A DNA stretch of 38,223 bases from GCA-2686765 sp036012725 (GCA_036012725.1 DASCPW010000123.1:1-38223), one strand, 5' to 3'; shown: positions 25,295 through 33,765, counted from the stretch's first letter. The notes: a model not told the origin generated them from the letters alone. A program made the numbers and translations.

Positions 25295-25322
25295 TTGACA
25301 TCCGGAGACACCGGCGTATACT
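25295..25322 (+). promoter_or_regulatory. Sigma70 promoter for rpsD
   Basis: A perfect TTGACA (25295-25300) and TATACT (25317-25322) are 16 bases apart. The resulting leader of about 85 bases contains a small GC hairpin (AGCCC against GGGCT, 25333-25351) that could form part of a regulatory leader, but this is speculative. Confidence 0.7.
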
Positions 25323-25415
25323 CCGCCGCCCTAGCCCTGAGAAAGCGGGCTTAACGCCCCATCCGATAAGGGCTTATTGGGACAACAATAATCACAACAA
25401 TGGGTTTTCGGAAAT

Positions 25416-26030
25416 ATGACCAAACGCCTTCGGTCAAAATATAAAATCAACCGGCGCTATGGCGTCAACCTGTGGGGTCGGCCCAAGAGCCCCGTCAACG
25501 TCCGCGATTACCGTCCTGGCCAGCACGGCCGGGGTCGCCGCAAGGTCTCTGATTTCGGTACGCAGTTGGCGGCTAAACAGTTGCTCAGGGGATATTACGG
25601 CAATATCACGGAGCGCCAGTTCCGCCGTTATTACAAAGAGGCAGCGCGCCGGCGCGGCGACACTTCCGAGAACCTGATCGGTCTCCTTGAACACCGACTC
25701 GACGCGGTGGTCTACCGGATGAAATTCGTCCCCACCGTTTTCGCGGCCCGCCAATTCATCAATCACGGCCATATCAAGGTCAACGGTAAACGGGTCAATA
25801 TCTCTTCCTATCTGGTGCGGGAAGGCGACGTCGTCGAGGTCAAGGAAAAGTCCCGGGAGTTGCCCCTGGTGCTGTTGGCGATTGAATCGGTGGAGCGGGA
25901 ACTACCGGGATACGTGAACGTGGACTACAAGAAAATGCGGGGAACTTTCCTGCGCACTCCGGTCCTGGCCGACGTTCCTTATCCGGTGCCGATGGAGCCG
26001 AATCTGGTGATCGAGTTTTACTCGCGCTAG
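25416..26030 (+). CDS. rpsD: 30S ribosomal protein S4
   Basis: The protein has 204 residues. It starts MTKRLRSKYKINRRYG and has the S4 RNA-binding domain from about residue 95 (RLDAVVYRMKFV, ARQFINHGHIKVNGKRVNI). It binds 16S rRNA early in small-subunit assembly. A GGAAAT stretch lies just before the ATG, and a consensus promoter lies 94-121 bases upstream. As in many alphaproteobacteria, rpsD stands alone rather than inside the alpha operon. It converges on grxD, with 12 bases between the genes. Confidence 0.99.
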   Translation: MTKRLRSKYKINRRYGVNLWGRPKSPVNVRDYRPGQHGRGRRKVSDFGTQLAAKQLLRGYYGNITERQFRRYYKEAARRRGDTSENLIGLLEHRLDAVVYRMKFVPTVFAARQFINHGHIKVNGKRVNISSYLVREGDVVEVKEKSRELPLVLLAIESVERELPGYVNVDYKKMRGTFLRTPVLADVPYPVPMEPNLVIEFYSR

Positions 26031-26042
26031 AAACGTACGCGA

Positions 26043-26378
26043 TCAGGCGGCGTATTCGATATCGTTGGAATCAAACAACTTTTTCAGTTCGCCGCTTTCA
26101 TACATCTCGCGGATGATATCGCAGCCGCCAACGAATTCCCCTTTCACATAGAGCTGTGGAATGGTCGGCCAGTTGGAAAATTGTTTGATGCCTTCGCGGA
26201 TGCCGGGCTCCGCCAAAACGTCGACCCCCTTGAACTTCACTCCCATATGGGTGAGCGCCTGGGTGACGGCGGCGGAAAAACCGCACTGCGGGAACATCGG
26301 CGTTCCCTTCATGAAAAGGACGACGGGATTCTCGTCAATTTCCTGCTGAATTCGCGCTGATGACGGATTATCGTTCAT
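26043..26378 (-). CDS. grxD: Monothiol glutaredoxin (Grx4 type)
   Basis: The protein has 111 residues with the CGFS active site in FPQCGFSAAV, the FMKGTP segment before it, and WPTIPQLYVKGEFVGGCDI, which binds glutathione. Monothiol glutaredoxins of this type hold and transfer [2Fe-2S] clusters, often in a complex with BolA proteins. The bolA gene directly precedes it with an ATGA overlap, so the partners are translated together. Confidence 0.97.
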   Translation of the reverse strand: MNDNPSSARIQQEIDENPVVLFMKGTPMFPQCGFSAAVTQALTHMGVKFKGVDVLAEPGIREGIKQFSNWPTIPQLYVKGEFVGGCDIIREMYESGELKKLFDSNDIEYAA

Positions 26379-26647
26379 TCTTCTTTCCTTTGCAGAGCTA
26401 TAAAACTCTGGGCATCCTCGGGGACGCTGGTCTGCAAAGCCAGGGCGTGTAGGTCGCCGCCGATCTTCCCCATCAGGGCCTGATAGACCATCTGGTGTTG
26501 CTGTACACGCGATTTTCCCTTGAAAGCGGCGGAGACAACGCGGGCCGCGTAGTGGTCTCCATCGCCGCGAAGATCCTCGATCATGACCACGGCATCGGCA
26601 ATCGATTCCTTGATCAGACGTTCGATTTCACCGGCATCCATCGTCAT
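26375..26647 (-). CDS. BolA family protein
   Basis: The protein has 90 residues, a normal length for a short BolA/IbaG-type protein. It has the conserved helix-turn region with GDGDHYAARVVSAAFKGKSRVQQHQMVY, containing the invariant His that helps bind the iron-sulfur cluster shared with the monothiol glutaredoxin. It lies between purL and grxD on the same strand, an order commonly seen in alphaproteobacteria. The ATG at 26647 is 28 bases after the purL stop. Confidence 0.93.
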   Translation of the reverse strand: MTMDAGEIERLIKESIADAVVMIEDLRGDGDHYAARVVSAAFKGKSRVQQHQMVYQALMGKIGGDLHALALQTSVPEDAQSFIALQRKEE

Positions 26648-26675
26648 GAAACTTTTATCTCCTGGAAAAGAGAGA

Positions 26676-28865
26676 TCAGCTCGCCCGCATGTAATTCGGT
26701 AGCCAGACCATGTGGCTGTCTCGCAAGTCAGCTACGGATATGGCGTGTGATCCGTTGACAGTCAAGTTCCGCCCGCCAGTGGTGCCGATCTTTTGCGCCG
26801 GCACCCCGGCTTTTTTGGCGGCTTTCAAAAGGGTATGCGGGTCGTTGGTGGTCACCAGATAGCGGCCTTGGTCCTCGCCAAACAGCCAGGCATGCAAGGG
26901 CGGTGCGCCGTCAGGCGCCTCGATATCGGCGCCGATGCTGCTTGCCATGGCCATTTCGGCGACCGCTATGGCGAGGCCGCCGCCGGAAAGATCGTGGCAA
27001 GCGCTAACCAGGTCCGCTGCGATCATGGCGCGCGCGAAATCACCATTGCGCTGTTCGGCGGCGAGGTCAACCGGCGGCGGCGCGCCATCCTCGCGGCCTT
27101 CGATCTCGCGCAAATATAGGCTTGCGCCCAGGTGTCCCGCCGTCTCGCCAATGATAATGATGGCCTGGTCCCGGTCCTTAAAAGCCAGGCTCACGGCTTT
27201 ATTTACATCGTCCAGCAAACCGACGCCGCCGATGGTCGGGGTCGGTGGGATGGCCTTGCCGTTGGTCTCGTTGTAGAGCGAGACGTTGCCCGAGACGACT
27301 GGAAACCGTAACTCGTCGCAAGCTTCACCCATGCCCTTTATGCAACCGACGAACTGACCCATAATTTCGGGTTTTTCCGGATTGCCGAAATTCAAGCAGT
27401 TGGTGATGGCCAGCGGCCTGGCGCCGACAGCCGTCAGGTTGCGCCACGCCTCGGCAACTGCTTGGCGGCCGCCTTCGTGAGGATCGGCAAGGCAATAACG
27501 CGGCGTGCAGTCGGTGGTGATGGCTATGGCTTTGTTGGTCCCATGCACCCTGACGACGGCGGCGTCGCCGCCCGGGCGCTGGGTGGTATCGGCCATGACC
27601 ATATGGTCGTACTGTTCCCATATCCATTGCTTGCAAGCCAGGTCTGGGGAGCCGACGAGCCGTTGCAACGCCGCCAATGGGTCGTCGGGGGGCGGTACTT
27701 GGGTGGCGAAGACGGGTTCGGATTTCGGCGTCGGCGTCCATGGCCGGTCGTATTCGGGAGAAGCCGCGACCAACGGCGCGATCGGCAGGTCCGCGACCAC
27801 CTGGTCGGCCATGGTCAGGACCATGCGGCCGCTATCGGTGAGGCGACCGACAACGGCGAAGTCAAGCCGCCATTTTTTGAAAATGGCGCGGGCCCGGTCC
27901 TCGCTGCCGGGTTTCAGGACCACCAGCATGCGTTCCTGGCTTTCCGAGAGCATGATATCGTAAGGGGTCATGCCCTGCTCGCGCTGGGGCACGGCGTCCA
28001 GGTCCATTTCCACGCCCATGCCGCCCTTCGACGCCATCTCGAAGGAAGACGAGGTGAGTCCCGCCGCTCCCATGTCCTGGATGGCGACGATGGTGTCGGT
28101 GGCCATCAATTCCAGGCAGGCCTCGATCAGTAATTTTTCAGTGAAAGGATCGCCCACCTGCACTGTCGGGCGCTTGTCTTCGGAATCCTCGCTGAACTCG
28201 GCCGAGGCCATGGTCGCGCCGTGAATACCGTCGCGGCCGGTCTTGGAGCCCACATAGATGATCGGATTGCCCACTCCGCTCGCCGCCGAATAGAAAATTT
28301 TGCCAGTCTCGGCGAGGCCGACGGTCATCGCGTTGACCAGGTTATTGCCGTCGTAAGTCGGGTGAAATTCGCATTCTCCGCCGACTGTCGGAACGCCGAC
28401 GCAGTTGCCGTAATCGCCAATGCCGGCGACAACGCCGGAAACCAGGTGCCGGGTCTTGGCGTGGCCGGGGGCGCCGAAACGAAGGGAATTCATGTTGGCG
28501 ACCGGCCGCGCCCCCATGGTGAAAACGTCGCGGAGAATGCCGCCGACGCCCGTCGCCGCGCCTTGGTAAGGGACGATGAAGGAGGGGTGGTTGTGGCTTT
28601 CCATCTTGAAGATGACGGCCTGGTCGTCGCCGATGTCAATGACACCGGCGTTCTCGCCGGGACCACAGATCACCCAGGGGGCTTCCGTGGGTAGCGTCTG
28701 AAGCCATTTTTTTGATGATTTATAAGAACAGTGCTCGCTCCACATCACCGAGAAGATGCCGAGTTCGGTAAGATTTGGCCGTCGCTCAAGAATGGCCAGA
28801 ATTTTGTCGTATTCGTCCTCCGACAAGCCGTGCTGGAGGACGATTTCGGGGCTGATCTCGCTCAT
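26676..28865 (-). CDS. purL: Phosphoribosylformylglycinamidine synthase, large subunit (small-type PurL)
   Basis: The protein has 729 residues, the size of the PurL used with separate PurS and PurQ. Early markers are MWSEHCSYKSSKKWL, followed by GPGENAGVIDIGDDQAVIFKMESHNHPSF, the ATP-binding region. Two repeated AIRS-like halves follow, the second with RVHGTNKAIAITTDC. It uses ammonia from PurQ to convert FGAR to FGAM, the fourth step of purine synthesis. It is downstream of purQ by 13 bases and upstream of bolA. Confidence 0.99.
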   Translation of the reverse strand: MSEISPEIVLQHGLSEDEYDKILAILERRPNLTELGIFSVMWSEHCSYKSSKKWLQTLPTEAPWVICGPGENAGVIDIGDDQAVIFKMESHNHPSFIVPYQGAATGVGGILRDVFTMGARPVANMNSLRFGAPGHAKTRHLVSGVVAGIGDYGNCVGVPTVGGECEFHPTYDGNNLVNAMTVGLAETGKIFYSAASGVGNPIIYVGSKTGRDGIHGATMASAEFSEDSEDKRPTVQVGDPFTEKLLIEACLELMATDTIVAIQDMGAAGLTSSSFEMASKGGMGVEMDLDAVPQREQGMTPYDIMLSESQERMLVVLKPGSEDRARAIFKKWRLDFAVVGRLTDSGRMVLTMADQVVADLPIAPLVAASPEYDRPWTPTPKSEPVFATQVPPPDDPLAALQRLVGSPDLACKQWIWEQYDHMVMADTTQRPGGDAAVVRVHGTNKAIAITTDCTPRYCLADPHEGGRQAVAEAWRNLTAVGARPLAITNCLNFGNPEKPEIMGQFVGCIKGMGEACDELRFPVVSGNVSLYNETNGKAIPPTPTIGGVGLLDDVNKAVSLAFKDRDQAIIIIGETAGHLGASLYLREIEGREDGAPPPVDLAAEQRNGDFARAMIAADLVSACHDLSGGGLAIAVAEMAMASSIGADIEAPDGAPPLHAWLFGEDQGRYLVTTNDPHTLLKAAKKAGVPAQKIGTTGGRNLTVNGSHAISVADLRDSHMVWLPNYMRAS

Positions 28866-28878
28866 CTAGATCCTCGCC

Positions 28879-29568
28879 CTACGACAGTGCCCCGATAAGG
28901 CCGTCGAACATCGGCCGCCCGTCGCTGCCGCCCAAGAGGGGATCGGCCAGCCGTTCCGGATGCGGCATCATGCCAAGCACGGTGTGGCTCTCGTTGAAGA
29001 CGCCGGCGATGTTGTGCCGTGAGCCGTTGGGATTGGCAGCGCTGGTCGTCTCGCCCGCCTCGTCACAGTAACGAAAAGCGATCCGGCCGGCGCCCTCGAG
29101 GCGTTCCAAAGTTTCTTCGTCGGCGAAGTAGTTACCGTCATGGTGCGCAATGGGGATGCGGATCACCTGCCCTGGGTGGTAGCTCGTGGTAAAGGGAGAG
29201 AGGGCGTTCTCGACGCGCAAGGTAACGTCCTTGCAGACAAACTTGAGGCCGGCGTTGCGCATCAGCACGCCGGGCAAAAGCCCGGCCTCGGTGAGAATCT
29301 GGAAACCATTGCAAATGCCAAGTACCGCCACCCCTTGGCGTGCCCTGGCGGCGACTTCGGCCATTACCGGCGACTGCGCGGCCATCGCGCCGGACCTTAG
29401 GTAATCACCGTAGGAAAAGCCGCCCGGCAGGACAATCAGGTCGACGGCGGGCAGATCGGTGCCACCATGCCAGACCATTGCGGGCGGATTCCCTGAGCTT
29501 TGTTGCAGCGCCACCTTGACGTCGCGGTCGCAGTTGGAGCCGGGGAAAACGATGACGGCGGCTTTCAT
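28879..29568 (-). CDS. purQ: Phosphoribosylformylglycinamidine synthase, glutaminase subunit
   Basis: The protein has 229 residues and is a class I glutamine amidotransferase. It starts MKAAVIVFPGSNCDRD, has LPGGFSYGDYLRSGAMAA, the nucleophile Cys in VLGICNGFQILTEAGLLPG, and the His and Glu in MMPHPERL near the end. It frees ammonia from glutamine for PurL. It is 12 bases downstream of purS, in the purC-S-Q-L operon. Confidence 0.99.
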   Translation of the reverse strand: MKAAVIVFPGSNCDRDVKVALQQSSGNPPAMVWHGGTDLPAVDLIVLPGGFSYGDYLRSGAMAAQSPVMAEVAARARQGVAVLGICNGFQILTEAGLLPGVLMRNAGLKFVCKDVTLRVENALSPFTTSYHPGQVIRIPIAHHDGNYFADEETLERLEGAGRIAFRYCDEAGETTSAANPNGSRHNIAGVFNESHTVLGMMPHPERLADPLLGGSDGRPMFDGLIGALS

Positions 29569-29580
29569 CGGTTCAGAATG

Positions 29581-29826
29581 TCACCCTTCCGCGATGTCGA
29601 TCTTATAATCCTCGATGACGGTGTTGGCGAGCAGCTGCCGGCACATGCCGTCGAGATCATGGCGGGCCTTGACGGGGTCCGTCTCGGCCAAGTTGATTTC
29701 GATGTATTTTCCCTGTCTGACGCCGTCGACGCCGGTGAAACCCAGGGCTGAAAGCGCCTGCTGCACCGCTTTTCCCTGCGGGTCGAGGACGCCGTCCTTC
29801 AAGGTGACGAGAACTATCGCTTTCAC
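29581..29826 (-). CDS. purS: Phosphoribosylformylglycinamidine synthase, PurS subunit
   Basis: The protein has 81 residues, typical for PurS, the small structural subunit that links PurQ to PurL. It reads VKAIVLVTLKDGVLDPQGKAV from a GTG start at 29826, with FTGVDGVRQGKYIEI following. An upstream extension of the frame reaches 30003 but lies inside purC in another frame and is not part of PurS. The GTG is 23 bases after the purC stop. Confidence 0.95.
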   Translation of the reverse strand: MKAIVLVTLKDGVLDPQGKAVQQALSALGFTGVDGVRQGKYIEINLAETDPVKARHDLDGMCRQLLANTVIEDYKIDIAEG

Positions 29827-29849
29827 GGCCGCGGTCGTCTCATGATTCC

Positions 29850-30620
29850 CTATTGCATCACCTTGGGGCCCTGGATGTCGGCTGGGCCGCTTTCCGGCAG
29901 GATACCCAAACGCCGCGCGACCTCCTGATAGGCGTCCTCGACTTTTCCCATGTCGCGGCGGAAGCGGTCCTTGTCCAGCTTCTCGTCGGTCTTGATGTCC
30001 CACAGGCGGCAGGAATCAGGGCTGATTTCGTCGGCCAGGACGATGCGCATCTGGTCATTTTCCCAGAGCCGGCCGAATTCCAGCCTGAAGTCGACGAGAC
30101 GGATGCCGACGCCTAAGAACAGGCCTGACAGGAAATCGTTAACGCGTAGCGCCAGGGACATGATCTCATCCAGCTCCTGCGGCGTCGCCCAGCCGAAGGC
30201 GGTGATATGTTCCTCGGTAATCATCGGATCGTCCAACTCGTCGGATTTGTAATAGTACTCGATGATGGAACGCGGCAGCGGGGTTCCTTCCGATGTGCCG
30301 AAACGTTTCGCAATGGAGCCGGCGACGATATTGCGGGCCACCACCTCAATGGGGATGATCTCGACCTCGCGGACCAACTGCTCGCGCATGTTGAGCCGGC
30401 GGACGAAGTGGGTGGGGATGCCGATCTCGCCCAAACGGACCATCAGGTATTCAGAAATGCGGTTATTGATCACCCCTTTGCCGGTGATGACGCCTTGTTT
30501 TTTGTTGTTGAAAGCGGTGGCGGCGTCCTTGAAATACTGCACGAGCGTGCCGGGTTCAGGCCCTTCGAAAAGAACCTTAGCCTTGCCCTCGTAAATTTGT
30601 CTGCGTTTGGCTCTGGCCAT
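29850..30620 (-). CDS. purC: Phosphoribosylaminoimidazole-succinocarboxamide synthase (SAICAR synthetase)
   Basis: The protein has 256 residues. It starts MARAKRRQIYEGKAKVLFEG and shows KDAATAFNNKK, IPIEVVARNIVAGSIAKRFG and the DFRLEFGR and LADEISPDSCRLWD motifs of PurC. It joins aspartate to CAIR. It is the first gene of the minus-strand purine operon and has a good promoter about 60 bases upstream. The start ATG 30620 matches the conserved N-terminus. Confidence 0.99.
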   Translation of the reverse strand: MARAKRRQIYEGKAKVLFEGPEPGTLVQYFKDAATAFNNKKQGVITGKGVINNRISEYLMVRLGEIGIPTHFVRRLNMREQLVREVEIIPIEVVARNIVAGSIAKRFGTSEGTPLPRSIIEYYYKSDELDDPMITEEHITAFGWATPQELDEIMSLALRVNDFLSGLFLGVGIRLVDFRLEFGRLWENDQMRIVLADEISPDSCRLWDIKTDEKLDKDRFRRDMGKVEDAYQEVARRLGILPESGPADIQGPKVMQ

Positions 30621-30683
30621 GAGATTATCCGATAATGGGGGATGCGCTTACGCGCTCATCTGTGAAGGTAGTCCAAAAAAGAT

Positions 30684-30712
30684 AATATAGCAGTTGTCCG
30701 GGAATATGACAA
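30684..30712 (-). promoter_or_regulatory. Sigma70 promoter for the purC-purS-purQ-purL operon
   Basis: On the minus strand TTGTCA (30712-30707) and TATATT (30689-30684) are exactly 17 bases apart. The leader to purC is about 55 bases and includes a 13-base near-palindrome, ATTATCGGATAAT, at 30624-30636, just before the start codon. Whether that palindrome binds a regulator or just forms a hairpin is unknown. Confidence 0.65.
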
Positions 30713-30723
30713 CGCCACTCGAA

Positions 30724-31488
30724 TTACAACGATACCGGCAGCCACGCCGCCGGGCCGGGCCGGCCGGCGGCGAACAGCCAGACCGGCTTGACAGCCGCCA
30801 TTCGTGGCGAGGGTAGTGCGATTAGCGACGATGACGTGGTGCCGAAGCCGCCGTCGCCGTTGACGCACATGGCGCCGCCCGGTCCCGCCCCTTCGTCGAA
30901 ATCGACACTCGCCAACAGCTCTTGCCAGGACGACCAATCCCCGGATCCGGGGTCGGGGGGCCGGGCGGCTTGGAATTGCGGCAAGTACCTAGCCATGCGT
31001 GGCGATGCCGGATCGTTGAGGTCATGGGCCGTGACCATCGACAGTCCGCTGGCCACTTCCGTCGCCTCGACGGTGGTGGCGCCGGCGCTGCCCTGGCCTG
31101 GGAATCTAAGCCAGAACGCTTCGCCCGCGTCGGCGATGATCATGTTGAAAGAACGGTAGCTCATGGGATCGATAAGGGACAACATTTTCACCGCCGCCGC
31201 CGCGCTCGCATGATCCAGGGCCTTGAGTGGCAGTTCACCACGGCTCGGGTGGCCCGGTCGCGGTCCCAGCGAGTGCAATCGATTGAGGACACCGGCGGCG
31301 ACGCCGGAGGTGTTGAGGCCAAGCCAAGTGCCGCCGGCCTGCTCGTCGAGCCCGGCCATAACCCCTGGTCGTTCCGGCCAATGCCGCGTCGGTGGCCGCC
31401 AGTGGCGGTCGTCCCTCTCATCGCGATTCGCCGCCAAAAGAACGGGCCACTCGTGGCCAGGGCGGCGCAGGATCACCAGTGTGCACAT
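30724..31488 (-). CDS. NRDE family protein (TANGO2-like)
   Basis: The protein has 254 residues. The family-defining motif is in LLAANRDERDDRHWRPP near residues 15-31, after MCTLVIL; the invariant second-position Cys is also present. GGTWLGLNTSGVAAGVLNR and a Thr-Ser-Ser stretch near the C-terminus fit too. TANGO2-like proteins have been linked to heme handling and lipid metabolism in animals; the bacterial role is not settled. It lies just upstream of the purC promoter in the same orientation and separates purC from the purB/zeta block. Confidence 0.88.
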   Translation of the reverse strand: MCTLVILRRPGHEWPVLLAANRDERDDRHWRPPTRHWPERPGVMAGLDEQAGGTWLGLNTSGVAAGVLNRLHSLGPRPGHPSRGELPLKALDHASAAAAVKMLSLIDPMSYRSFNMIIADAGEAFWLRFPGQGSAGATTVEATEVASGLSMVTAHDLNDPASPRMARYLPQFQAARPPDPGSGDWSSWQELLASVDFDEGAGPGGAMCVNGDGGFGTTSSSLIALPSPRMAAVKPVWLFAAGRPGPAAWLPVSL

Positions 31489-31532
31489 GAGAAATTTTTA
31501 ATTAACCCCAAAGTGCTGGCGGCGCCAGGCCA

Positions 31533-31561
31533 TTGCGGTGCCGTCGCGGCAGCCGTAAATT
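31533..31561 (+). promoter_or_regulatory. Possible promoter for the ATPase inhibitor zeta gene
   Basis: TTGCGG and TAAATT are 17 bases apart and end 35 bases before the ATG. Both hexamers deviate from consensus, so this is only a candidate. Confidence 0.3.
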
Positions 31562-31596
31562 AATCCCTTCAATACCAGCAGCCAAGGAACACTGGC

Positions 31597-31965
31597 ATGA
31601 AAGACGCATTCGAGGAACGGGAAAAAAGCGAGGAGGCCAAATACAAGCTCGACCAGGAGCAACGCTTCAAGGTGTTGTCGCGGCGTAACAAGCTGCTGGG
31701 GTCATGGGCGGCCGAACGGATGGGCCTGTCCGGCTCGGAGGCCGAGGCCTACGCCGTGGAGATCATCCAGGCCGAGTTGCAAAAACCTGGCGACGGCGGT
31801 GTCGCCGGCAAGCTGGCCGGGGATTTCTGTGGCCGCGGCGTGGCCATCGGGGAAGCGGAGATCGCCGCCGAGATGAAACGCCTCCATGCCGTCGCCTTCG
31901 AACAGATCACCGGGGAATATCCCGAGGCGCTGGACAAGGACCACGAAACGGTTATCGGCGGCTAA
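31597..31965 (+). CDS. ATPase inhibitor subunit zeta (DUF1476)
   Basis: The protein has 122 residues and is rich in charged helices. It starts MKDAFEEREKSEEAKYKLDQEQRF, then has ARRNK-like RRNKLLGSWAAERMGLSG, and ends with the helix around EAEIAAEMKRLHAVAFEQI. This is the zeta subunit, which in alphaproteobacteria such as Paracoccus binds the F1 ATP synthase with its N-terminal segment and blocks ATP hydrolysis. The ribosome site AAGGAA lies 9 bases before the ATG. It converges on purB. Its presence strongly supports an alphaproteobacterial host. Confidence 0.93.
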   Translation: MKDAFEEREKSEEAKYKLDQEQRFKVLSRRNKLLGSWAAERMGLSGSEAEAYAVEIIQAELQKPGDGGVAGKLAGDFCGRGVAIGEAEIAAEMKRLHAVAFEQITGEYPEALDKDHETVIGG

Positions 31966-31979
31966 AAGCCGCGCCTCCT

Positions 31980-33278
31980 TCATTTCTCGCCGAAGACGCG
32001 CTCGAAGATGGTGCCGACGTGGCGGCCGTGGTTTTCCAGGTCGAAAAGTCCCGTTAAGGTTTTATCATCCAGACATCCCGTCACCTCGGCGTCGCCTTTC
32101 AGATGGGTGAGGAAATCGCCGCCGCCGTCGCTTGCCCGCATGGCGTTTCGCTGGACGGCGGTGTAGGCGGCCTCGCGGCTCATTCCGGCCTGGGTCAGCG
32201 CCAGCAGAACCTGTTGCGAAAAGACGACACCACCCAGGCGGTCCAAGTTTTTCCGCATTACCTCGGAATGGACAACGAGTCGCTCGACGACGTCGGTCAG
32301 CCGCGCTAGCGTGAAGTCAAGCGCGATGGTGGCGTCGGGCGCGATTACCCGTTCCACCGATGAGTGCGAGATGTCGCGTTCATGCCACAGGGCGATGTTC
32401 TCCAACGCCGGGACCACCGCAGCCCGCACGATGCGCGCCAGGCCGGTCAGATTCTCGGTTAAGATCGGGTTGCGTTTGTGGGGCATGGCCGAGGAGCCTT
32501 TCTGACCGGCGGCGAAATATTCCTCGGCCTCGCCGACCTCGGTGCGCTGCAGGTGGCGGATTTCGGTAGCCAGGCGCTCGATGGAGCCGGCGATGACGGC
32601 GAGTGCCGCGAAGAAGGCGGCGTGACGGTCACGGGGTATAACCTGGGTCGATACGGGCTCTATAGCGAGCCCCATTTTCATGGCGACATATTCCTCGACG
32701 TAGGGGTCGATATTGGCGAAGGTACCGACGGCGCCGGAAAGGGCACAGGTAGCGACCTCGGCGCGGGCGGTTCCGAGGCGTTGGCGGTTGCGCCGCCACT
32801 CGGCGTAATAGCCGGCCAGTTTCAGGCCAAAGGTGGTGGGCTCGGCGTGGATGCCGTGGCTACGGCCCATGCAAGGGGTATCGCGGAATTCAAGGGCGCG
32901 GCGCTTGAGCGCCGCCAGAAGGCCGTCGATGCCGTCGAGTAAAATGTCGGAGGCTTGCGTCAACTGCACCGCCAGGCAAGTGTCCAGGACGTCCGATGAG
33001 GTCATGCCCTGGTGGACGAAACGGGCCTCCGGGCCGACGTGTTCCGCCAGGTTGGTCAAAAAAGCGATGACGTCGTGCTTGGTTTGCTTTTCAATTTCGT
33101 CGATCCGCGCCGCCTCGAACTTGCCGCGCTCGCGGACGGCCTTGGCGGCGGCTTTTGGAATCACCCCGAGTTCGGCCTGGGCGTCGCAGGCATGGGCCTC
33201 GATCTCGAACCAAATGCGGAACCTGTTGTCGGCTTCCCATATGGCGGCCATTTGGGGACGGCTGTAACGTGGAATCAT
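31980..33278 (-). CDS. purB: Adenylosuccinate lyase
   Basis: The protein has 432 residues, the length of the short (Bacillus-type) enzyme. It starts MIPRYSRPQMAAIWE and has FVHQGMTSSDVLDT, GRSHGIHAEPTTFG with a catalytic His, and the fumarase-superfamily signature GSSAMPHKRNP with the catalytic Ser loop. It acts twice in purine synthesis, on SAICAR and on adenylosuccinate. ATG 33278 matches the conserved N-terminus; an earlier start at 33329 adds 17 unconserved residues. Confidence 0.98.
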   Translation of the reverse strand: MIPRYSRPQMAAIWEADNRFRIWFEIEAHACDAQAELGVIPKAAAKAVRERGKFEAARIDEIEKQTKHDVIAFLTNLAEHVGPEARFVHQGMTSSDVLDTCLAVQLTQASDILLDGIDGLLAALKRRALEFRDTPCMGRSHGIHAEPTTFGLKLAGYYAEWRRNRQRLGTARAEVATCALSGAVGTFANIDPYVEEYVAMKMGLAIEPVSTQVIPRDRHAAFFAALAVIAGSIERLATEIRHLQRTEVGEAEEYFAAGQKGSSAMPHKRNPILTENLTGLARIVRAAVVPALENIALWHERDISHSSVERVIAPDATIALDFTLARLTDVVERLVVHSEVMRKNLDRLGGVVFSQQVLLALTQAGMSREAAYTAVQRNAMRASDGGGDFLTHLKGDAEVTGCLDDKTLTGLFDLENHGRHVGTIFERVFGEK

Positions 33279-33390
33279 CGAAGCCTCTTGCGCTCGCGGA
33301 GGGGACAGAGCGACAAGGATATTACTCAAGTCAGCCGGTTTTGAAAGCCGTGATATGATTTCCTCGCCAATAAACAGAGGAGAGCGTCAG

Positions 33391-33744
33391 TTGAAGGCAT
33401 CGTCAGAACTGCCCGCCATTCCCTTGCTCGAGACCGGCAAGGCGGGCCCCTTGGCGTTGATCGACGCCGCCCCGGGACGGTTTGGCGAGATCATTGACAT
33501 GGGCCGCCGGCATTACGGCGAGGCCGCCTTGCGCATGGGCGACGCGGTTTCGCGGCGCTGGCTCGACAAAACGGCCAATCCCTACCGCCATGAAATCGAG
33601 GCCGTGGCGGGGCGCGCCGGTCGGCCGGGCGCACACTTGCTCAACCTGTCTTACGAATGGACTTGCACGTCGGCTGTTGGGGCCGATCCGTCGGGACCAG
33701 ATTTCAAGAAACGCTGCCGCAACCGTTGGCGATGGCCGACGTAG
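33391..33744 (+). pseudogene. 5' fragment of an Ntn-hydrolase-like gene (acid ceramidase/NAAA or C45 acyltransferase type)
   Basis: A strong ribosome site, AGAGGAGAG, precedes a TTG at 33391. The protein then reads like the N-terminal part of an Ntn hydrolase. LLNLSYEWTCTSAVGADPSG resembles the segment in which the catalytic Cys (here residue 92) becomes the new N-terminus after self-cleavage. Similarity stops at about base 33697, and the frame runs 16 codons into unrelated sequence before TAG. A full protein should exceed 300 residues, so the enzyme cannot work. The sequence after the break is the antisense of the beginning of radC. Family assignment is by pattern only. Confidence 0.55.
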
Positions 33745-33761
33745 TGGGGTTTGTTGTTCAT
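33651..33761 (-). pseudogene. radC: 5' fragment of radC
   Basis: Four bases after the map stop, an ATG at 33761 starts MNNKPHYVGHRQRLRQRFLK, which matches the highly conserved beginning of RadC (usually PHYxGHRxRLRxRFL). Similarity ends after SGPD near base 33690, where the sequence becomes the antisense of the Ntn-hydrolase fragment, and the frame stops 12 codons later at TAA. RadC is about 220-240 residues, so about 90 percent is missing, including the JAMM domain. The order sfsA-map-radC, all in one orientation, is one I recall from other Rhodospirillales. Confidence 0.8.
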
Positions 33762-33765
33762 GAGG

